Below, piece after piece: positions 59,867 through 64,000 of a stretch of DNA of 64,000 nt (position 1 is the stretch's first letter; every line of letters begins with the position of its first letter). The notes under the pieces were generated by a model. It made no database searches and was not told the DNA's origin. It saw only the letters and a program-made list of their open reading frames with translations. The translations under genes and the position numbers were made by a program. This DNA is from Paenibacillus dendritiformis (GTDB lineage: Bacteria; Bacillota; Bacilli; Paenibacillales; Paenibacillaceae). Where the stretch lies: contig NZ_OX216966.1 of assembly GCF_945605565.1 (NCBI RefSeq), positions 3,278,001-3,342,000 of the forward strand, written 5' to 3'.

Positions 59867-60415
59867 TTGGTTCAGATGTTGGCGTTCCTGCTTGGCATCG
59901 GCCTCCTGTTTGTCACGGGAGCAGACGGCTTGCTCCATTGGTTGAGGACAGGGGATCCGCTGCGAATGCTCATGGTTGGCTTGGTCGGAGGCGGAGCGGC
60001 AGGGATGGTCAAGCTGCTCGCTTATGTAAGGGGCATATATCATCTCCAATTTGGCCTGCCCCTTGATACTGAGCAAGTGAAGTACAAGGTAACGAACTGG
60101 CCCGTATATCATGTCCGCTCCCCGCATTTTTCGATGGAAGGAGACTCTCGGCGCTCCTTGGTGATGCTGGACAGGGAATGGTATATCAGCATCCGGTTAC
60201 TCACGAGTTACGTCTCGAGCCAGGATTACAGGTATACATTCCGCTTCCCGGGAAGGGATGATATTGTCTTGAGCAGTTCCGCGCAGTACTTGCCCGGAAT
60301 CAGTATGTTCGATCTGGATGACACCGCCTTCGTTCGACTGTCCGCTCTCGATTACGCGCTCCGGTTCGATGAGAATGTCGTGTATATTGTCGAGCCAGCT
60401 TCGAAGCCGGCGTGA
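59867..60415 (+). CDS. Conserved-looking two-helix protein of unknown function
   Basis: A 182-residue protein that I do not recognise. It starts with two likely membrane helices (MLAFLLGIGLLFVTGADGLL and MLMVGLVGGGAAGMVKLLAY). A soluble, beta-rich domain of about 120 residues follows (YKVTNWPVYHVRSPHF, WYISIRLLTSYVSSQDY, FRFPGRDDIVLSS). The TTG start at 59867 is six bases after GGGAGGAG. It lies 14 bp after the methyltransferase frame and 19 bp before fosB, so the genes are probably cotranscribed. Confidence 0.7.
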   Translation: MVQMLAFLLGIGLLFVTGADGLLHWLRTGDPLRMLMVGLVGGGAAGMVKLLAYVRGIYHLQFGLPLDTEQVKYKVTNWPVYHVRSPHFSMEGDSRRSLVMLDREWYISIRLLTSYVSSQDYRYTFRFPGRDDIVLSSSAQYLPGISMFDLDDTAFVRLSALDYALRFDENVVYIVEPASKPA

Positions 60416-60434
60416 ATTGGAAAGGAGGAAGCGG

Positions 60435-60857
60435 ATGTCTTATATTAAAGGCTTGAATCATTTCTGTTTTTCCGTGTCGGATCTGGAAGCCTCGATCGCG
60501 TTCTATCGTGATATTTTGGAAGGCAAGCTGCTAGCCGTCGGGAGACGGCTGGCCTATTTCGATTGCCACGGCTTGTGGATCGCGCTCAATCAGGAGGATG
60601 TCGACCGCTCCCAACAACCGGTTACCTATACGCATATCGCGTTCAGCATCGATGAGGAGGATTATGAGACGGTCCGCCAGAAGCTGCTTGATTACGGAGT
60701 CACGGTACTTGCTGGCCGGGAACGGTCACAGGAGGACAAGCAGTCGATTTATTTTCTCGATCCCGATAATCACTGCTTCGAGTTCCATACGGGGACGCTC
60801 GGCGATCGGCTGCAATACTATCGCGCCAGCAAACCGCACATTCAGTTTTTTGATTAG
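60435..60857 (+). CDS. fosB: FosB-type fosfomycin-inactivating thiol transferase
   Basis: A 140-residue glyoxalase/VOC-fold metalloenzyme, the usual FosB length. Metal ligands are the His in IKGLNHFCFSVSDLE, the His in TYTHIAFSID and the Glu in HCFEFHTGTLGDRL. GRRLAYFDCHGLWIALN and AGRERSQEDKQSIYFLDPD match FosB closely. The family opens the epoxide of fosfomycin with bacillithiol or another thiol in the cytosol. AAAGGAGGAAG lies eight bases upstream of the ATG. The assignment over FosA or FosX rests on these motifs and on the Firmicute context. Confidence 0.88.
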   Translation: MSYIKGLNHFCFSVSDLEASIAFYRDILEGKLLAVGRRLAYFDCHGLWIALNQEDVDRSQQPVTYTHIAFSIDEEDYETVRQKLLDYGVTVLAGRERSQEDKQSIYFLDPDNHCFEFHTGTLGDRLQYYRASKPHIQFFD

Positions 60858-60863
60858 CCCGCC

Positions 60864-61301
60864 ATGATCCCTTACAACCGGCTTGGCGCCGATGAGCGGC
60901 AGGCGATGGCGCTGTTGTCCCGGCAATGCTATGCCAAGACCCACACGGTGAACCCGTTAGGCGAGATCGACGTGACTCGATGGGGTGAGCTCATCGAGTC
61001 GGATCTGATGGTGGAGGGCTCATTCGCCGTGATGAAGAATCACGAAGTCATCGCCTATGCGCTTATGCATCCGCGCGAGGCCGGGGCGGCCGAATTAGGA
61101 TGGCGCGGAGTCTGCGCCGGGGAACGGGAGCACACGCGGCGATGGATCGCGGAATTGACGAAGCGGCAAGTTCGCTACGCACAGCAGCTTGGCTTGGAGC
61201 GGCTGTATGCCGAGATCGATACAACAGACGTATGGGCTCTGCCAATGCTTGATTTTTTCCCGTTCGAGCCCGTGCCTGCCTGGGTCACTTATCAGCGTTG
61301 A
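60864..61301 (+). CDS. GNAT-like acetyltransferase
   Basis: A 145-residue protein with a GNAT-like pattern. EGSFAVMKNHEVIAYALMH forms the central strands. GWRGVCAGEREHTRRWIAEL stands where the acetyl-CoA loop is expected, and QLGLERLYAEIDTTD leads to the C-terminal strands. The start is six bases after the fosB stop with no clear ribosome site, so translational coupling to fosB is likely. The family call is moderate. Confidence 0.75.
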   Translation: MIPYNRLGADERQAMALLSRQCYAKTHTVNPLGEIDVTRWGELIESDLMVEGSFAVMKNHEVIAYALMHPREAGAAELGWRGVCAGEREHTRRWIAELTKRQVRYAQQLGLERLYAEIDTTDVWALPMLDFFPFEPVPAWVTYQR

Positions 61302-61347
61302 ATAACTGCGAGAAACATGCTTAAACAAGGCAGAGAGGAGATGCGTT

Positions 61348-61986
61348 ATGAAACCGACAACCATTTATCTCGTGCGCCACGGCCAGACGGAGTGGAACCT
61401 GGAGCAGCGGATGCAGGGGCATCAGGATTCTCCCTTGACCGAACTCGGTGTCCGCCAAGCGGTCTGGTTGGGGAAGGCGCTGCAGCATGAGACGATTGAT
61501 GCGATATATGCCAGTTCCAGCGGAAGGGCGTACCGTACCGCAGAGCTGATTCGGATGGAACGGGATCTGCCGATTCAGGCCTGCGAGGATCTGAAGGAGA
61601 TTCACCTTGGCGCATGGGAAGGACAGACGCAGGCGGCGGTGAAGGATCGGGATCCGGAGCAGTTCGAATTATTTTGGAAAAACCCGGGCCAATTCCGTGT
61701 CGAAGGCGGGGAGACGTTCCATGAGGTTCAAGAACGGGCTCTGGGGCGGCTCTTAAGCATCGTGCGCGACCATCCGGGCCAATCCGTCCTGATGGTGACT
61801 CATACGGTCGTCGTTAAGCTGCTGATGGCTTACGCCGAGAACCGCCCTCTCCATCTGCTGTGGGAGCTCCCCTACATTCATCCGGCATGTCTGTGCAAGC
61901 TGGAGTTCATTGATGGGAACCCCCGCATTGTACTGCATGGAGACACGTCCCATTACCAGGATGGCCATGAAGCGAAAGCTTGGTAG
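61348..61986 (+). CDS. Histidine phosphatase (phosphoglycerate mutase-like)
   Basis: A 212-residue member of the histidine phosphatase superfamily. The catalytic RHG motif is in YLVRHGQTEWNLEQRMQG, the second Arg is in IYASSSGRAYRTAE, and the acid Glu and second His are in EIHLGAWEGQ and VLMVTHTVVVKLL. It could be a cofactor-dependent mutase, alpha-ribazole phosphatase or broad-specificity phosphatase. The ATG follows AGAGAGGAG. There is no partner gene to narrow the substrate. Confidence 0.9.
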   Translation: MKPTTIYLVRHGQTEWNLEQRMQGHQDSPLTELGVRQAVWLGKALQHETIDAIYASSSGRAYRTAELIRMERDLPIQACEDLKEIHLGAWEGQTQAAVKDRDPEQFELFWKNPGQFRVEGGETFHEVQERALGRLLSIVRDHPGQSVLMVTHTVVVKLLMAYAENRPLHLLWELPYIHPACLCKLEFIDGNPRIVLHGDTSHYQDGHEAKAW

Positions 61987-62018
61987 CCGGGTAGCGGCAT
62001 GCATTCGACCAGGAAACC

Positions 62019-62294
62019 TTAGCGGTACACGAGGATGTACAGCAGCAGTGAAGTGAGCAGGCTCGGCGTGCCAAGCAGCCATAGCGTAGCGACGAAGCCT
62101 ATGCCTTGACTGGCGCTGCGCTCTCGGTTGTACTCTGGTTGGCTAAGCCCGTCGGACATCATGCCGGCGAACCCGCACAGCCCGAGACCAATCCAACCCG
62201 TAATGTTGAACAATTGGTACAGATCATCTTCAATGAGGGCATACACTCCTACAGTGGCGACGATGAGCAGTCCCAAAGCAATTTGAATAATCAT
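62019..62294 (-). CDS. Small membrane protein, DUF5316-like
   Basis: A 91-residue protein with three hydrophobic segments (IIQIALGLLIVATVGVYALI, ITGWIGLGLCGFAGMM and GIGFVATLWLLGTPSLLTSL). A charged loop holds QPEYNRERSASQ. The layout fits the uncharacterised DUF5316 membrane family of Bacillales. The ATG at 62294 is preceded by AGAGG on the minus strand; a GTG two codons earlier is an alternative. It is the only gene on this strand between 38.7 and 64 kb. Confidence 0.72.
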   Translation of the reverse strand: MIIQIALGLLIVATVGVYALIEDDLYQLFNITGWIGLGLCGFAGMMSDGLSQPEYNRERSASQGIGFVATLWLLGTPSLLTSLLLYILVYR

Positions 62295-62502
62295 AGGCAC
62301 CTCTATCCCAATTTAACAGAATTTGAAATCTACTATAATATAATTTGGGGATACTTGGAATAAGGGGATTAGGCAGGAATGATTTTTTGATATCAATGAA
62401 GAGGGGGGGAGAACACAGAAAATCGCGGAGCACCGGGGGATGTAATACGTCAAGGGCTTAGCCAAGGCGGCGGATGCCAACCTAGTTCAAGGTGTCAAAA
62501 AG

Positions 62503-62517
62503 GTTACAATAGGTAAC
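62503..62517. promoter_or_regulatory. Small inverted repeat before the c-di-AMP riboswitch
   Basis: GTTAC-AATAG-GTAAC, in the AT-rich spacer that should hold the promoter of the CAP-protein gene. It could be an operator. No other support. Confidence 0.25.
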
Positions 62518-62587
62518 AAAATCTTAATTTAGTGCCATATATTATAGCATGATCTCTCCTACTATTCGTGTTACGATGTGTACGAAT

Positions 62588-62706
62588 TCGAATCAAGCCG
62601 AAGCTCGGAAGAGCGCGGGGGAACCAACTTTTGGGGTGAAGGCGCATATTTGCGTCAGGGGTGACCTCTTTGACCCGAACCCGACAGCTAACCTCGTAGG
62701 CTGCAA
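62588..62706 (+). promoter_or_regulatory. ydaO/yuaA-type cyclic di-AMP riboswitch
   Basis: The conserved blocks of this class are present in order: AATCAAGCCGAAGCTC, GGGGGAACCAACTTTTGGGG followed by TGAAGGCGC, then CTCTTTGACCCGAACCCGAC and AGCTAACCTCGTAGGC. In this class, binding of c-di-AMP turns expression off, often of cell-wall and ion-transport genes. It ends 16 bp before the start of the CAP-domain secreted-protein gene. No clear T-tract terminator is visible in the short remaining leader. Confidence 0.93.
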
Positions 62707-62722
62707 AGGGAGAGATGAATCT

Positions 62723-63481
62723 ATGAAGAATACACTCAAAAAAGTCGCAGTAACCAGCGCCATCGCGCTAGCTCCAGTCTTGGCGGCCGGTTCCGCCTTC
62801 GCGGCGCCGCAGACAGATGCAGTCCAGGCGCAAAGCCCGAATTGCTATATGGTCAAAGTCAATGGCGTCAATGTGAAGGCCGTTATTCCGGATCCAGCGA
62901 AGACCACAGATTGGCAAGCTTGGTTGGATAACCTGGTGAAGGAATGGAATAATCAATCTAATAGTGACAGCAAGAAGCCGGTAGTGAAGCAGCCGACATC
63001 GCAAAATCCAGGCAGCGTCGTTAACAAGCCGGAATCCAAGCCGGCGCCTGCTCCAGCCGACACGAAGCCGGCCAAGCCAGCCCCAAGCACGGATAAGGGC
63101 ACGGCAACGGAGAAGTCCGACTTCGCGAATCAAGTGGTGGATCTGGTCAACAAAGAACGGGCCAAAGCCGGCCTGAATCCGCTTAAGTCGGATGAGAAGC
63201 TGACGAAGGTAGCGATGATTAAGGCGCAAGATATGTATGACAACAACTATTTTGACCATCAATCGCCGACGCTTGGTTCGCCGTTCGATCTGATGAAGGC
63301 GCAAGGCGTTCAATACCGCACTGCTGGCGAGAACATCGCCAAAGGCCAGCGCTCGCCTGAAGAGGTTATGAACGCTTGGATGAACAGCGAAGGCCATCGC
63401 CAAAACATTTTGAATCCTAACTATACAGCGATTGGCGTCGCTTACTACAATGGTGAATGGGTTCAAGAGTTCACTGGCTAA
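62723..63481 (+). CDS. Secreted CAP/SCP-domain protein (YkwD-like)
   Basis: A 252-residue exported protein. The signal peptide is MKNTLKKVAVTSAIALAPVL to GSAFA-APQTD. A segment with a single Cys, then a Pro/Lys-rich linker (about 85-130), leads to a C-terminal CAP domain. That domain has VVDLVNKERAKAGLNPL, NNYFDHQSPTLGSPFDL, GENIAKGQRSPEEVMNAWMN and HRQNILNPNYTAIGVAY. The function of bacterial CAP proteins is poorly known. The linker suggests wall association. The ATG at 62723 follows GGGAGAG. It is under a c-di-AMP riboswitch, which ties it to envelope homeostasis. Confidence 0.93.
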   Translation: MKNTLKKVAVTSAIALAPVLAAGSAFAAPQTDAVQAQSPNCYMVKVNGVNVKAVIPDPAKTTDWQAWLDNLVKEWNNQSNSDSKKPVVKQPTSQNPGSVVNKPESKPAPAPADTKPAKPAPSTDKGTATEKSDFANQVVDLVNKERAKAGLNPLKSDEKLTKVAMIKAQDMYDNNYFDHQSPTLGSPFDLMKAQGVQYRTAGENIAKGQRSPEEVMNAWMNSEGHRQNILNPNYTAIGVAYYNGEWVQEFTG

Positions 63482-63503
63482 CAAGTAAATATCGTACAGC
63501 TTG

Positions 63504-63534
63504 CAGCGGCACCGGGAGTAGGTGCCGCTGTTTT
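63504..63534 (+). terminator. Terminator after the CAP-protein gene
   Basis: CAGCGGCACC and GGTGCCGCTG form a perfect 10-bp stem followed by TTTT. Confidence 0.88.
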
Positions 63535-63637
63535 GTCGCGCTCCGGTTGCCGCTGACTCCATTCGGGCATTCTATTTCTGATTACTGCAACTTCCGGTGC
63601 CTGCAGATCGTCAGGTAAAATATAGGAGGATGCGTTC

Positions 63638-64000
63638 ATGCATTCATTCCGATATGAGAGAAGGGAGAAGATTGAGATGAAGCAGATAAGCAGGCTTGCC
63701 CTTGGATTGTTCATTGCCGGCATGATGGCCCTTCCGGCAGGGACACAGGCCGAACCCCGGACCATTGAGCCCGACAGCATAGAAGCAGCGAACAACGAGC
63801 TGAGCCGGGCTGATCTGGCGGTCTTGCTGGCCGAGCTCTTCGGTCTGGATACGAAGAAGACGAGCACGACATTCGCGGATGCGGCCGAACACTGGGCGAC
63901 GGCCCAAGGGGCCATTCCCGCCGTCATCGAAGCCGGACTCATGAAGGGGACGGATGCCGAACATTTCCGGCCGGATCGAAGCGTAACCTATCAGGAGATT
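63638..64000 (+). CDS. S-layer-homology (SLH) domain protein, 5' part only
   Basis: The frame is open at the right edge, with about 121 residues visible. A signal peptide (MKQISRLALGLFIAGMMALP to TQA) is followed at about residue 55 by an SLH repeat: SRADLAVLLAELFGLDTK, FADAAEHWATAQGAIPAV and GLMKGTDAEHFRPDRSVT. SLH repeats bind secondary cell-wall polymers and anchor exported proteins. The ATG at 63638 has an excellent AGGAGG eight bases upstream. The in-frame ATG at 63677 also has GGGAG. The rest of the protein is outside the window. Confidence 0.85.
   Translation, partial: MHSFRYERREKIEMKQISRLALGLFIAGMMALPAGTQAEPRTIEPDSIEAANNELSRADLAVLLAELFGLDTKKTSTTFADAAEHWATAQGAIPAVIEAGLMKGTDAEHFRPDRSVTYQEI

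Overview
The window looks like a chromosomal segment of a Paenibacillus-type Firmicute. The support is its strong AGGAGG ribosome binding sites, frequent TTG and GTG starts, a GC-rich coding sequence beside AT-rich spacers, a T-box leader, a ydaO-type c-di-AMP riboswitch, a Zur-like box, a bacillithiol-dependent FosB, an Amj lipid II flippase, a ureABCEFGD operon and an S-layer-homology protein. This is inferred from gene content and not from a database match. There are no rRNA or tRNA genes, no CRISPR array and no clear prophage.

Layout. 1-5.5 kb: the end of an alpha-mannosidase gene, then a phosphoesterase, an M17 aminopeptidase, a HAD phosphatase and a glycerophosphodiesterase. 5.5-8 kb: a T-box-controlled argS and a Gln-rich small protein. 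8-10.2 kb: an oxidoreductase pair. 10.4-11.8 kb: a TetR regulator with an 18-bp palindromic operator and a YkkC/YkkD-like SMR efflux pair. 11.8-12.6 kb: a repeat-rich spacer. 12.6-17.5 kb: an ECF-type sigma factor, a large membrane anti-sigma-like protein and two secreted PepSY-like proteins. Three matching promoter-like elements mark this as a self-contained regulon. 18-22.4 kb: a Zur-boxed permease pair, then a sulfide/persulfide module (rhodanese and CoA-disulfide reductase-rhodanese), each gene preceded by a CsoR/CstR-type operator. 22.5-28 kb: sugar-acid enzymes, an orphan kinase, an MscS channel and a GrpB protein.

28.6-33.7 kb is a signalling cluster: a response regulator with a SARP/BTAD output, a GGDEF protein and a 1037-residue hybrid kinase whose first phosphoacceptor His and receiver Asp are both replaced. 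34.3-37.1 kb encodes a GH85 endo-beta-N-acetylglucosaminidase. 37.1-39.4 kb holds three tandem-repeat arrays around an IS1595-like transposase gene whose promoter carries two LexA-box-like palindromes. 40-45.2 kb is the urease operon. 45.3-64 kb carries metabolic and envelope genes: SDR, ABM monooxygenase, GH8 glucanase or chitosanase, an M3 oligopeptidase, TrmO, Amj, a YdjC deacetylase, a NAD epimerase, acetyltransferases, a secreted protein with six 16-residue repeats, a NUDIX-GNAT fusion, an IMPase, FosB, a phosphoglycerate mutase-like phosphatase, a riboswitch-controlled CAP protein and a truncated SLH protein.

Three genes are interrupted as sequenced: a frameshift near 13,765, an in-frame TAA at 53,702 and a frameshift near 59,178. 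They may be true pseudogenes or base errors.
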